Shown here piece by piece: positions 31,901 through 44,179 of a stretch of 64,000 bases of DNA (the first letter of the stretch is position 1; the number at the start of each line of letters is the position of its first letter). The DNA is from Hirudinaria manillensis (lineage: Eukaryota > Annelida > Clitellata > Hirudinida > Hirudinidae), in contig CM067533.1 of the NCBI GenBank assembly GCA_034509925.1, positions 1,646,501 through 1,710,500 of the forward strand, written 5' to 3'. The notes beneath the pieces are model-generated. The model did not search any database. It was not told where the DNA came from and saw nothing but the letters and a program-made list of their open reading frames with translations. A program made the translations under genes and the position numbers.

Positions 31901-34484
31901 GGCCGACACACGAACAAACAATTCTTTCCTTGGTGCCTTCTCCTCGTTTAAAAGTCTGGTGCAAAACACCCTCGAAACCAGTTTGCCTCGATACGGCGAT
32001 GAGTCCACCGAGGTCAGAGTTCGTACCCCAAAAGTCCACCTGCCCAGGGTGAGGATCGAACTCACGACCTTCAGATCACTCTTTCGAGATCGGATTATGA
32101 GACTGACGCGCTACCTACTGCGCTACCTAGGCGGCCGACACAAGAACAAACAATTCTTTCCTTGGTGCCTTCTCCTCGTTTAAAAGTCTGGTGCAAAACA
32201 CCCTCGAAACCAGTTTGCCTCGATACGGCGATGAGTCCACCTTTACTCCGAGGTCAGAGTTCGTACCCCAAAAGTCCACCTGCCCAGGGTGAGGATCGAA
32301 CTCACGACCTTCAGATCACTCTTTCGAGATCGGATTATGAGACTGACGCGCTACCTACTGCGCTACCTAGGCGGCCGACGCACGAACAAACAATTCTTTC
32401 CTTGGTGCCTTCTCCTCGTTTAAAAGTCTGGTGCAAAACACCCTCGAAACCAGTTTGCCTCGATACGGCGATGAGTCCACCTTTACTCCGAGGTCAGAGT
32501 TCGTACCCCAAAAGTCCACCTGCCCAGGGTGAGGATCGAACTCACGACCTTCAGATCACTCTTTCGAGATCGGATTATGAGACTGACGCGCTACCTACTG
32601 CGCTACCTAGGCGGCCGACACACGAACAAACAATTCTTTCCTTGGTGCCTCCTCCTCGTTTAAAAGTCTGGTGCAAAACACCCTCGAAACCAGTTTGCCT
32701 CGATACGGCGATGAGACCACCGAGGTCAGAGTTCGTACCCCAAAAGTGAATGGTGCAAGGTTGTGTTTAGATCTCACGTCCTTCAGATCACTCTTTCGAG
32801 ATCGGATTATGAGACTGACGCGCTACCTACTGCACTACCTAGGCGGCCGACACACGAACAAACAATTCTTTCCTTGGTGCCTTCTCCTCGTTTAAAAGTC
32901 TGGTGCAAAACACCCTCGAAACCAGTTTGCCTCGATACGGCGATGAGTCCACCGAGGTCAGAGTTCGTACCCCAAAAGTCCACCTGCCCAGGGTGAGGAT
33001 CGAACTCACGACCTTCAGATCACTCTTTCGAGATCGGATTATGAGACTGACGCGCTACCTACTGCGCTACCTAGGCGGCCGACACACGAACAAACAATTC
33101 TTTCCTTGGTGCCTTCTCCTCGTTTAAAAGTCTGGTGCAAAACACCCTCGAAACCAGTTTGCCTCGATACGGCGATGAGTCCACCTTTACTCCGAGGTCA
33201 GAGTTCGTACCCCAAAAGTCCACCTGCCCAGGGTGAGGATCGAACTCACGACCTTCAGATCACTCTTTCGAGATCGGATTATGAGACTGACGCGCTACCT
33301 ACTGCGCTACCTAGGCGGCCGACACACGAACAAACAATTCTTTCCTTGGTGCCTCCTCCTCGTTTAAAAGTCTGGTGCAAAACACCCTCGAAACCAGTTT
33401 GCCTCGATACGGCGATGAGACCACCGAGGTCAGAGTTCGTACCCCAAAAGTCCACCTGCCCAGGGTGAGGATCGAACTCACGACCTTCAGATCACTCTTT
33501 CGAGATCGGATTATGAGACTGACGCGCTACCTACTGCACTACCTAGGCGGCCGACACACGAACAAACAATTCTTTCCTTGGTGCCTTCTCCTCGTTTAAA
33601 AGTCTGGTGCAAAACACCCTCGAAACCAGTTTGCCTCGATACGGCGATGAGTCCACCGAGGTCAGAGTTCGTACCCCAAAAGTCCACCTGCCCAGGGTGA
33701 GGATCGAACTCACGACCTTCAGATCACTCTTTCGAGATCGGATTATGAGACTGACGCGCTACCTACTGCGCTACCTAGGCGGCCGACACACGAACAAACA
33801 ATTCTTTCCTTGGTGCCTCCTCCTCGTTTAAAAGTCTGGTGCAAAACACCCTCGAAACCAGTTTGCCTCGATACGGCGATGAGACCACCGAGGTCAGAGT
33901 TCGTACCCCAAAAGTCCACCTGCCCAGGGTGAGGATCGAACTCACGACCTTCAGATCACTCTTTCGAGATCGGATTATGAGACTGACGCGCTACCTACTG
34001 CGCTACCTAGGCGGCCGACACACGAACAAACAATTCTTTCCTTGGTGCCTTCTCCTCGTTTAAAAGTCTGGTGCAAAACACCCTCGAAACCAGTTTGCCT
34101 CGATACGGCGATGAGTCCACCTTTACTCCGAGGTCAGAGTTCGTACCCCAAAAGTCCACCTGCCCAGGGTGAGGATCGAACTCACGACCTTCAGATCACT
34201 CTTTCGAGATCGGATTATGAGACTGACGCGCTACCTACTGCGCTACCTAGGCGGCCGACACACGAACAAACAATTCTTTCCTTGGTGCCTTCTCCTCGTT
34301 TAAAAGTCTGGTGCAAAACACCCTCGAAACCAGTTTGCCTCGATACGGCGATGAGTCCACCGAGGTCAGAGTTCGTACCCCAAAAGTCCACCTGCCCAGG
34401 GTGAGGATCGAACTCACGACCTTCAGATCACTCTTTCGAGATCGGATTATGAGACTGACGCGCTACCTACTGCGCTACCTAGGC
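28969..34484 (-). tRNA. tRNA-Met-CAT: 24 further tandem tRNA-Met (CAT) genes, one of them damaged
   Basis: Left ends of the 92-bp genes: 28969, 29209, 29449, 29689, 29921, 30153, 30393, 30633, 30873, 31105, 31337, 31577, 31809, 32041, 32281, 32521, 32753 (damaged), 32985, 33225, 33457, 33689, 33921, 34161, 34393. All are on the - strand with the same 19-nt intron. Most P-type units have C11 changed to U, which still allows a G-U pair in the D stem. The T4 stop remains in the spacer of the 232-bp units because the 8-bp deletion lies farther away. Confidence 0.92.
32753..32844 (-). pseudogene. Damaged tRNA-Met copy in the array
   Basis: The 5' part (acceptor 5' strand, D arm, anticodon, intron) is normal for a P-type unit. 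About 35 bp covering the T arm, the acceptor 3' strand and the first spacer bases carry many substitutions but no net length change. The B box and the acceptor pairing are lost, so this copy should be inactive. No other unit shows this change. An assembly or read-consensus error is a real alternative. Confidence 0.8.
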
Positions 34485-34516
34485 GGCCGACACACGAACA
34501 AACAATTCTTTCCTTG

Positions 34517-34612
34517 GTGCCTTCTCCTCGTTTAAAAGTCTGGTGCAAAACACCATCGAAACCAGTTTGCCTCGATACGGCGATGAGACCACCTTTACAC
34601 CGAAGTCAGAGT
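34517..34612 (-). repeat. Right partial unit of the array
   Basis: The first roughly 95 bp of a unit (GTGCC landmark through a diverged GAAGTCAGAG block), then abrupt loss of similarity at about 34612. It contains no tRNA. The stop codon of transporter C is only about 50 bp beyond. Confidence 0.85.
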
Positions 34613-34663
34613 TTTCATCGTATATGTTATGTTTAGATGTTTTTGTGTATTTTTGGAATTTTA

Positions 34664-37600
34664 TTATTTGTAAAATTTATGGCTTTCTTTCTTTGTTTCA
34701 GTTGCTTTTTTATCCATTGTTTCTGGTAGAAAATACATTGCTGCACTGCTTGTTAAGGAGACTATGGCGAACAATGTAAATGGTGTCTTTTTGTAATCTG
34801 TCTTCATCTGCAATATTGTTTTGATATCGTTACTTTTATTTCTTTTTTAATTTATTAAATGAAAATTATGAATTCTTTGAAATTACTGACCAAATATGAT
34901 GCTGCGGGAGCCATGATAAATCCTATCCTTCCCCAAACCTGACAGATTCCATTTGCCGTTGCGCTGCATTTTTAAGCAATTCATATAAATATATATTTTA
35001 TGGATCAATTTTACTTTGACTTGTTCATATTTTAAGTTTTTTTATTTTAAATTTACTGGGTATTTCTAATAATATTATAAAATTTCATTTCTTCTTGTTA
35101 AAATTCTATATGTTAAGTATGGAATATTATATGATTTTTGTAATCATTTAATTTTTCAAAATTGCTAAGTTAAGTAATATTCTTACCAGAGTTTCACAGG
35201 GAAAAGTTCCTTTATGTATAAAAATATAACAGACTTGGTAACCATAGAGAAGCTCTTAGACAGAACGATAAAAGTGAATCTCAACCAAAACATGTCTGTC
35301 CCAGTTAATAGATTTTGTTTTAGAATGCCATCATAACAACATATTACAAATTCAAACTTCCTCAATAATTTCATCAATGTCATTACATAATGTTTTTATT
35401 ACATAATGTATTTAAACGTAGTATGTTTAATGTTTACCATTACTAAGAGGTACGAGGATTATAGATCCTGCAAAAATACCACTCATAAGTAGAGACATAA
35501 ATAACAACGGTTTTCTTCCTACTCTGTGGAAATAATACAAAAATTTGTCAGAAACATCTTTATATGACTCTCATTAGCCTTTTAATTCCAATATTACTAG
35601 ACCAGTGGTCAACTTAAGTAATAAGTGTAATAATAGCGTTAATTTAATTATCTGAAAAGAAACATTGTTACCTGTTGCACATCGCAGTAGCTAAGGCGAG
35701 CGAGGGAATGTCAACTATGAACAACAGGAAATAATTGAGAAATCGATTACCTCCTAAATTTGGAATTGCGAGAATCATTCCACTCATAAGGATGCAGTTG
35801 CTGAACCTGGTAAATATTTTAAGTACATTTTGAAATAATTATGTTTATCAATGATATAAACATATTTATAAATAAATGTTCCTCATTTGATATCCAATGC
35901 AAAGAATGAAGTGAAATATTAATGTCATTTTGATCAACTGCTTATACTCACGAAATAAAGCTCATCAAGATAATGAACTTCAAAAGAGTTGAATCTGTAA
36001 AGAGATGTTTTGTCGTAAGAGGAGCTGTTGTCGAAGCATTGTTATTGTTGTTCGAAAAACTGCCGATGCCATTTGCATCCGTCATATTGCTGGTATTTGT
36101 GTCTAAAGTGCTATCTTTAACGAAATCATTTATTTTCTTAACATGGATTTCGTGATGAGGCGAGCAGTTAACAGCTTCCTTTATTAACGTAACCTCAACG
36201 GTTACTGGCGATACTAGCTTTGTTCCCGGGGTTAGCTAAAAAAATGTTTCAAAATAATAAAGTTTATTTTTTAAAGTATTGCTGAAAATAAGATTAAAAC
36301 ATTATAATCAATTATCGAGAGTTATACCAACCTTACAAATAACTATCTAAACTCGAAATTAAATTGTTAAAATTGCAATTAGTCTTTATGATATCTAAAC
36401 AAATTTTTCTAAATTGGTATGGCATGATCGGAAATTCAATCATCGTCCAATTATAATGAATGCATCGTTACATTCATTATCAGATTCACTTTCACCTCAA
36501 CACCGTTCCATTTGGCCATCTTTCGCAGTATTTTGTCAGCCTCTTCGAACCTTCCGACTGAGAAAAGCCATTGAGGAGATTCTGGTAAGAGTCTTTAAAG
36601 ATAAATACTCTAATTTAACAAAATTAAATGTATAAAAAAATAGAAACTCCTTGCAACAGATTTTTTAAAGTGTCCTTTGATTTCACAGTTTGAATCGAGT
36701 TCCAATGAAATTTTAACCAATTCGTTTAGTAACATTTAAATTGCATTCAAAGAAATAATGCACCCACATTCCTGCAATTAGAAAAATGGCAGCTGTTGTA
36801 GCTGAAAAGAAAAGGAAATGCCTCCATTTGGCTAAGGACCATGCTAAGAGGGGAATGACCATGAAGCCCGCTGTGATTAGGACTTGGCCTCCCAAGGCAG
36901 AGAGCGCTCTACGCTTTGAACTAAACATTTCCATGCTCAATAGGTTTCCAGAAGTGAAGCTCACCTATAAATTAACTCTTATTAAGACTTGTTATTAACT
37001 TTAAATCTGGTTTTAAACTCTGTCACTCATTGTCTTCATAACCGTGCCAATAGTACATCGCCAATAACAAACGAATTATCTTATCAATACTTTAGAAAAT
37101 CGTTATTCTGGATATAGGATTAGTAAGAAATTGTTTTTATCTTATGTTTTTGTTACGATAATTATGTTTCTTCGTAAAAATAACTTTTGAAGTTAACCAA
37201 CCGTCAAGAGCATTCCTAGAACAGCGTTCGTTACAACGAACATGATGTAATTTGTGGATAACGCGTGAACAATTCCAACGATGCAAATGGCACCGTGGGC
37301 AGCCAAGTGAAGATTTTTTCTTCCGTATTTATCAATGAGAAAGGAAAGGAAACTGTCTCCCAAGAGGGCGCCTAGCGGAAGAATGCTCTGTGACAATTCA
37401 ACCATGAAACCTTTATCGCAGACCAGGTCCCACTGAAATAGATCCGAAATTCAGAAGAAATATTTAATCCGATCAAATTTTTCACAAATCAAAAACAAAG
37501 TCAAGCTTTAAATTTGGTGAGTTCAATATCTTAAACCTCCTCCACAATTGTACGGTAGCCTTCATTGACGTAGGTCCATCCTTTGTTGCAAGGTACTTTT

Positions 37601-38291
37601 TCATAAAACAATTCAGTTTTGTTGTAAATAGTCAAGTTTCTCAATTCATATTGATGACATATTGAATCTGGTTGCATCAATAGACCGCAATTCTAAAACA
37701 TAAAAAAGTAATGATTCATTTAACCAGACTGATATGAGCTATGTTGTTTAAATTTAATCTTTTGTATATTTGCTCATGCATAATTATAAATAGTTTCCCA
37801 CAAAACCAACCCGTTGATTATCATTTTCTGGAGACATTTCGAGTTGTGTTGAATTTAGTGGGGAGGATTCAAAATGTGGCAGAGAATAATTGCAAAAGTG
37901 TTTTGGCTGCCATCCTAAATGTATAAATTAACGTTTATTAATGCAAATATTATCATAATAATTACTATTTTCTGTTTATTTACAGCATCCATTCTTTGAC
38001 ATATTGGTTAGTCTAAATTACGGATGATAAACCACTTTCGAAGCATCATACATAGACCATAATCGATTACATTATTACATTAAAGTTTTAACTTGATAAA
38101 ATTCCAATGCATTTATTTATACATGTGTCGGGATTTTCCTTTTATTTGCAATAATCTTTCTAACCGATGAATATGATGCTGGCTCCAAAACATACCGAAA
38201 CGAGCGATTTACTCAGACAAATGTAAGCGAAGACGGCAAGTTGGAATGGTTTAAAGGCGCTAACTCTTTCTAAAGCAGAATCGAAATCCAT
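34664..38291 (-). CDS. SLC22-like MFS transporter C (580 aa), most divergent paralogue
   Basis: Exons 5' to 3': 38291-38165, 37914-37811, 37692-37537, 37432-37202, 36964-36768, 36592-36496, 36235-35952, 35806-35672, 35523-35438, 35295-35187, 34963-34891, 34807-34664. The sum is 581 codons with the stop. It is the only paralogue whose extracellular-loop exon is split in two (extra intron 37810-37693). Start [17 protein letters not shown] lacks the usual [14 protein letters not shown] then [20 protein letters not shown] in TM6 exit; VGRKPL opens the TM8 exon; exon 10-equivalent reads [14 protein letters not shown]. The last exon encodes TM12 but then [20 protein letters not shown] in place of the usual PLPETIEDCHKLDE tail. 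An AATAAA-like signal overlaps the TAATAA stop. Fold and family are secure; activity could differ. Confidence 0.85.
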
Positions 38292-39392
38292 TGCGCCACA
38301 ATAGAAATAACTAAAGATATTTAAATGATCGATTTAGCTTTGATAAAGGCTTTTATCAGAGTTTATATAAAAAATCAAGCAGCTTCCAGTTTTATACGGA
38401 ATGCTTTAGTGAACTTTGATAGGATGCTTCTTATCGAGTAGACTTGCAGTGATTAATAATCATATTATTAATGGATATTCATAAATGCCTATTAACTTGG
38501 AATATTTGTTTATTTTAAGACAGAAGCATAATTTTTATGATGATGATAATCAATAGAGTTAGTCGAATGTTATTTCATCTTTAAATAATTTTTTTAAAAT
38601 TTCCTTTTTTCCCCTCAAAAAAGTAGCAACCCCCTCAGGGTCGGCAGACTATCCCAAAAAGTCAAGGGGTCTGGATGGAACACTGACCATGGGCCCGACT
38701 AATGACAAAGTAGACGCAAACCCACATGTAAACCTTTTACTGCAAGTGGAAGCAATCACGTGCGGAGCGATGAAATCATTTCCTGACTGGGGATTTTTTT
38801 TAATGGTTTGGTTTCAAAGGTTATAAAAATTTTCCATTTCTTATAATATTACCTCGTGTCAATAGGTAGGACATATTGTTTGTAAGCTGATTGTTGATCC
38901 GAATTAATTAGCAATTAATTGTAAATCACACTTCGGTGTTCAATATCATAAAAGAAGAAAATTCAGCTTTTATCAAGTTAGTGCCAGGTTATTTATTTTG
39001 GACCTACTTTGGTCTTTCAACTTTAGCATTTTGATCTAATTCAATAACCGCCACTTACAATTTCTAGATAAACGTACCATGGAATTAGTCTGGATGTTTA
39101 TTGCAGCCCATATAACTGAATCTAAACTGGTTTACAAAATTTTAAATTCTGAAAGCTAAAACCACCCCATATTTCTAGGAAGCGTGATCGAGCGAGGTCC
39201 AACGGCGCAATATCTTCACAGAGTTTTTTTTGTATCCAAATTGAGGCTAAACTTATCGAACAGTTTGAGGTTTCACGGCTATCTCTAAATCAACTAACAT
39301 GGAATAGAATTACATAACACAAGTGACGCCTAAAAATGTTTATTACAATTTGCGTAATATATTAATACGATGCAAGGTAGTGATTCGAAAAA
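38292..39392. other. Intergenic region between transporters C and D
   Basis: AT-rich, with no gene. About 38615-38800 is richer in GC than its surroundings and has no open frame or repeat that I recognise. AATAAA on the - strand at 39339-39344 is a candidate poly(A) signal for transporter D. Confidence 0.4.
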
Positions 39393-42300
39393 TCATTTTT
39401 TAGTTCCTAAATTCCTCTTTTCCAGCATGTAACAGTCTTCAATGGTCTCTGGCAGTGGCTTGCCTTTGGTCTCAGGGAGAAGGAAGACAGATAGAGAAGC
39501 AAGAATAGACACGAGTCCGAATATCATATACGGTGCCCACGTGAGCTGGATTTTAATCTGAATAAGAATTATAAAAGAGAATCCAAGTGACAATTCTCTA
39601 TCTAAATTTAAGTTTGAAAATTCTAAAGCATTACCAGATAAACGACAAAGGAGGCAGTCAATACACCAAATCGTCCCCAAATCTGGCAAATACCTGTGCT
39701 GGTGGCCCTGTGAAAATATTTCAGAGAAGAAACTTCAGAAACTTTAGAATTTGGTGCTAAAATTATGTCTGATATATCCAAAGTGAATTTTTTTCATTTT
39801 GAATATATTCATTGATGGTGTTGAAAGATACTTTACAAGTAGCTTAAGGGGAATATGTAAACGAAGAGCACCTGTCAACTATACGATAACTGATAACTTT
39901 GACCTTGTTTTATTAAAATTTAAACATAATCGAGACTGACATGAAGAATTTTATATAGAACATAAAAAACTTAAAAATAATTTTAAGAAATAATAAAAAT
40001 CAATAAATCATCGCTAACCTGAAATTAGTGGGAAAAAATTCCTTCGTGTAAAGAATGGTGATTGAAAAGGCACTGAATGTGAAAAACTTGGCTAGCATCA
40101 GCAGAGATATTGAAATCCAATAATTGAAATCTCCGTCTGAACATTTAGAAAATCAATATTTTATGTTTCAATATTTTCTCATTGAACTATAAATTAATTA
40201 TTAATGACAACGACATTAAGTAACATTTAACAATCAATTCATTAAAATCTAACTAAAAACAATCGTTTAAAACGATAGATGGCAGTCTTAAACAACCCAA
40301 TTGGAAAAAAGCCAGACAGGACACAATTGAAAGGGAACATCCAGCTCCCAACAGAAAGGTGAACAATGTCAGACGTCTTCCAATTCTAGAGAGAAAAAAA
40401 AAAGAGATGTTTATGTACAATTAACATAAATACCATGAGTTTAATCACAGTAAGTATGAGTAATAATTACAATAATAATTCATAAAGGACAAATTTTAAT
40501 AAGTTATAATAAATATTCTAAAACACCGTGAGCTAGCTCTTTTTTTACCATCAACTGACTGACTACTAAACATCTTTCATTGATTTGCTTTTACTAGGAA
40601 TAGATAAGATTCCTCTAAATTGATTTTTAAACAAATGATTTTATTCAAAATTAAAATTAAATATCAAAATTCTAAACATTTAAATATCAAGATTCTAAAA
40701 TGAGATTCTAATGTTCAAACCTTTCCGAAAAACATGCAGCAACTATCGGAGAGGGCAGTTCAATTAAACCCACAATGGAGTAGTTGATGAACCTGTTGCC
40801 TGCCAACGATGGCGTGGTGAAGGCAATTCCAATGAAAACGAAGATACCTTCGAAGCTGGAATAAAATTACAATAATAAACAACAACAATAATGTGAACTT
40901 TTTAAGTATTGATAATAATAAAAATAATAACTCATGCTTTTATTTAATTTGGTTAAAGTCATTGCCTCGCCTCTGTGGAATTGATTTTACATAGTAATAA
41001 TTACTACTGAATTGTCAATTTAAGCCTTTTGTGAAATCTTGAAATTAATTCCAACTAACAAAAGCACGCAGGAAGAGAAAAGATATTTCAGCAGCAAACG
41101 ATCGGTCAGCATTTGCTTGAGAGTCGGAGGATTGGCAACATTCCCTGCCTTTCCTTGTTTGTCATTGAAACGCTGGGACTCCAGGTATGGAGACAACTTG
41201 ATATTGAACGAAGAATGTGACGAAAAAGATGTCTCTTCCTTTGCATCGTGGTTCGTGGAAATCATGTTCTGTGCTTTGGCACTTGAACAGTCGGTGGAAA
41301 TGATAATGGAAGATAGAAGTTTCTTCCCTGGATCAAGCTATGTGACATTATCGTGGCATGATTGTGTGTTTTTACACTATTTTTAGTGCTCGGATTTTTT
41401 AAGTTGTTCCAGCAACTTGGATATGCTGTTTGTACTGATGTACTAATCTTGTTTGGTAATAACAGTAATGCATAAGGGATAAATTTAATAATTGAGGAGT
41501 ATAACGTTTAATCGACTTAATAAAAGCTAAACAGGCATAAATGTTACAATTTAATGTTACTCACACTTAAAACGTTTTAGTAATTTCATAGAAACGTGAT
41601 CAACTGGAAGCTTATAATTAGATATTTATACATAAACAAATTTAATATTTTTATAAAAGTTTTATTAAAAGTAATAATAATAATATTGAAATTATTAATA
41701 ATGTTTTCTTGCCTGGATTCCGTTCCGCTTTGCCATTAGGCGTAAAACCTTTTCGGCTTTTTGGATTTTTCCTTTCATAAGCAGCCAAATAGGAGATTCG
41801 GGTATAAATCTTTTTTTTTTCAAAAAGAATCATTAATAATTGCTTTAAATTAATATCTCATAATACTTTAAGTTGAAAAATATTCTTAACCATTTGGAGG
41901 ACTAAAGTAAATTAAAATATTTACTTTGTTATGGTTCATGCAAATTCTTTTAGCAATTATTAAAATAATGACACTGACAAACAAAGGAGAAAGATGACTC
42001 CAGGGACGACGGTTTGAACCAACATCAATGTCCGCCACTGGGTGATAAGGAAAGCCAGTCCACCAAGACTTAGGTGTCCAACCGTCCAAAAAGTCTGGCC
42101 ACTGATGCCAGGAATCGATCTGTGCTTGGTATCGAATATTTCTAAAGTGAGGAGTTTGCCTGAGGTTATGGCACCCTGGTACAAAAAATATTTATGAATA
42201 AAATCAACTTATTAATGTTGTTATTATTAAGAATAATTTTTAATTATGTTTTAGACTTAATACTCGCATATTAATAACATGTAGTATAGTAGCATTAATA

Positions 42301-43458
42301 TTGTATTCATGATGCCCAAACGTTATTGAACATCGACATAACAAATTCTGAATACTTTGACAATAAGAAATTCTAATTTTTAAAAAAACATTTGTAATTT
42401 TTAAATAAATTTTGAAATCAATTCGAAACTGAAATGATATTGCAAATGAAATCGCCTAACCGAAGAAAAGATTCCAGTGAAGAATAAACAGACTACAAAG
42501 ATGACATAAGATGGTGCAAAAGAAGATGCAATTCCGAGAACAAACAGGGCTCCGTGACAAAGTCCAAAGACCGGTCTCCGTCCGTGTAAGTCTGCCAGTC
42601 TGGAAAGGACAACGTCTCCAATCATGCATCCCACTTGGATAGATACTTGAGACAGTTCAACCAAATAATTCCTATCGCAGACCAGATTCCACTGCAAACA
42701 AAGCATTAAATTATACAAAATATTTAAAAACGATATCGCATCTTAAATTTGAAAAATAAACTACTCGAATCTTGTTTTTTCTAGGCAAGCCTACAATCCC
42801 TCATAAACATTTGCTGAGTATTAATCATTAAAGTTCCTACTGTATCATGAATAATTGATCAGACATCATTAATGAACGATAAACTCTACATTATTATCAC
42901 ATAAAATATCTTTGAGGTTGTTCTTTCGACAAAGAGTTTCGTCACCTCTTCGGTTATGGTCATGTAACCATGATTATCGAACATCCAGCTGGTACATGCC
43001 CTACTTCGATGAATTTGGTTTAAGTTTGTGGAGGTCACGTTCTGGTGAATCGACAATTTCAATTCGTGGCATTTCGACGGTATCGGATTGTCGATTGTTG
43101 TACTGTGGTTGTGGAAATTTGCGAAATTAGTGGCGATTGTTACGTTGCCACTTGCGTTATTTAGTGTGTAGTTGAAGGTGGCGCACACGTGGTTGGGAGC
43201 CCAACCTAGAGGTTGAATTAAATAAATATTTCATCACTTTAAAAGCAAATTCATCTGTATGGATCTAAATTCAATCATCTTTTATTAAGATTAAGATGAT
43301 TTATTAATAATTTTTATAGCCGAAACCTCACCTGTGAAAATCAAACTCAAAGTATTCCAACACAAAGGAAACGTAAGACCGATTGAAACTAGTACGAACA
43401 ACACGATATGCCATCTCCGATAACCTCCGACCAATGCCAATGCCGAATCGATATCCAT
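39393..43458 (-). CDS. SLC22-like MFS transporter D (589 aa)
   Basis: Exons 5' to 3': 43458-43332, 43205-42946, 42691-42461, 42175-41979, 41809-41713, 41337-41060, 40855-40721, 40385-40297, 40136-40019, 39707-39635, 39557-39393. The sum is 590 codons with the stop. Start MDIDSALALVGGYRRWHIVL; an in-frame upstream Met exists but the family start is MDID. The extracellular loop has several N-x-S/T sites. WNLVCDRN is followed by ADLHGRRP as loop 2-3 motif; FIPESPIWLL in exon 5; IGRRLTL in exon 8; PETKGKPLPETIEDC after TM12. The intron after exon 5 begins GCAAGA, so it is a GC-AG intron; the exon length (97 nt, as in all paralogues) fixes this border. Exon 8 is 3 nt longer than in the others. Confidence 0.88.
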
Positions 43459-44179
43459 GCTCAAGGAAACTTTAATTATTTCTGTTGATAGATTGACAAT
43501 AAGACACTTTTGAAAAGGCTTAAATAGATTTTTGAAGCCATTGTTGTTTAAAGCTCTGCATTCGTTTGAATTTCTCGTAATCTGACTCTGTGTGACCAAT
43601 TTGTGCTCGTGCAAGAAAAAAAAAATCCACGCATTTGTGTTATCTTTCCAAAAGCCTAGGGATTTTCCAAGTGTCTCAAGTCAATTATTTCAATAGTTAG
43701 ATGCTACGAACTTGTTGACGTGCATTGAATCTTAGGATTTGTCTTTATAAAATATGTGGCTTTAGATTATATTTTATATTATTTTGAAATTTTGTTTACG
43801 ATTTTTTAGCGAAAAGTTTCGATTTAAAAACTAAATTTTAATTCGAATTTTTAAGTAGGTCGTTCGGCATACGCTTGAACTGATCACATTAGAATTCGAT
43901 ACGTTCCCCTGGATTGAGAAGAAACGATAGAAAGGAGGACTGGTATTACAGCAGAGGATGCGTCAGTTTTCGGGAGAGTCAATACTGATAAGTTATATAA
44001 TAATAATAATAATTTACTACGATCATATAATGAGTTCTGTTAACCTTTAAAGTAAGGAAAAGTACAAGTTCAAATAACTTTGTATAAATAATGTAATTTA
44101 CTAATCGCATTACTTTTAAAATTTATTAAAAGTTATTTGACAACATGTTATTAATAATCAGCTTCAATGTGACTTCAAA
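43459..44179. other. Intergenic region between transporters D and E
   Basis: No gene seen. It contains the presumed promoter of D and, on the - strand, a candidate AATAAA for E at 44122-44127. Confidence 0.4.

Larger units (their letters stand above)
28861..34516 (-). repeat. Mixed block of the tRNA-Met array: 24 units of 232 or 240 bp in a higher-order pattern
   Basis: Unit starts: 28861, 29093, 29333, 29573, 29813, 30045, 30277, 30517, 30757, 30997, 31229, 31461, 31701, 31933, 32165, 32405, 32645, 32877, 33109, 33349, 33581, 33813, 34045, 34285. The 232-bp units lack 8 bp (CTTTACTC) in the spacer. Two 232-bp types recur: P (GAGACCACC, usually with CCTCCTCC and TGCACT) and Q (GAGTCCACC). 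P is normally followed by Q and then one to three 240-bp units (R), giving composite repeats of 704, 944 and 1,184 bp. This is the usual trace of unequal crossing-over between misaligned units. Confidence 0.95.

Noticed and set aside
18595-34580. CRISPR-like array
   Set aside because: Units are 240 bp with no unique spacers between short direct repeats, and the context is an animal genome.
18571-34612. tRNA-derived SINE tandem
   Set aside because: SINEs carry a decayed tRNA head and a separate tail and insert singly with target duplications. Here the tRNA part is intact with an intron, and the units are head to tail without A-rich tails.
37741-37926. + strand 61-residue frame overlapping exon 2 of transporter C
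   Set aside because: It is antisense to an exon supported by paralogues.
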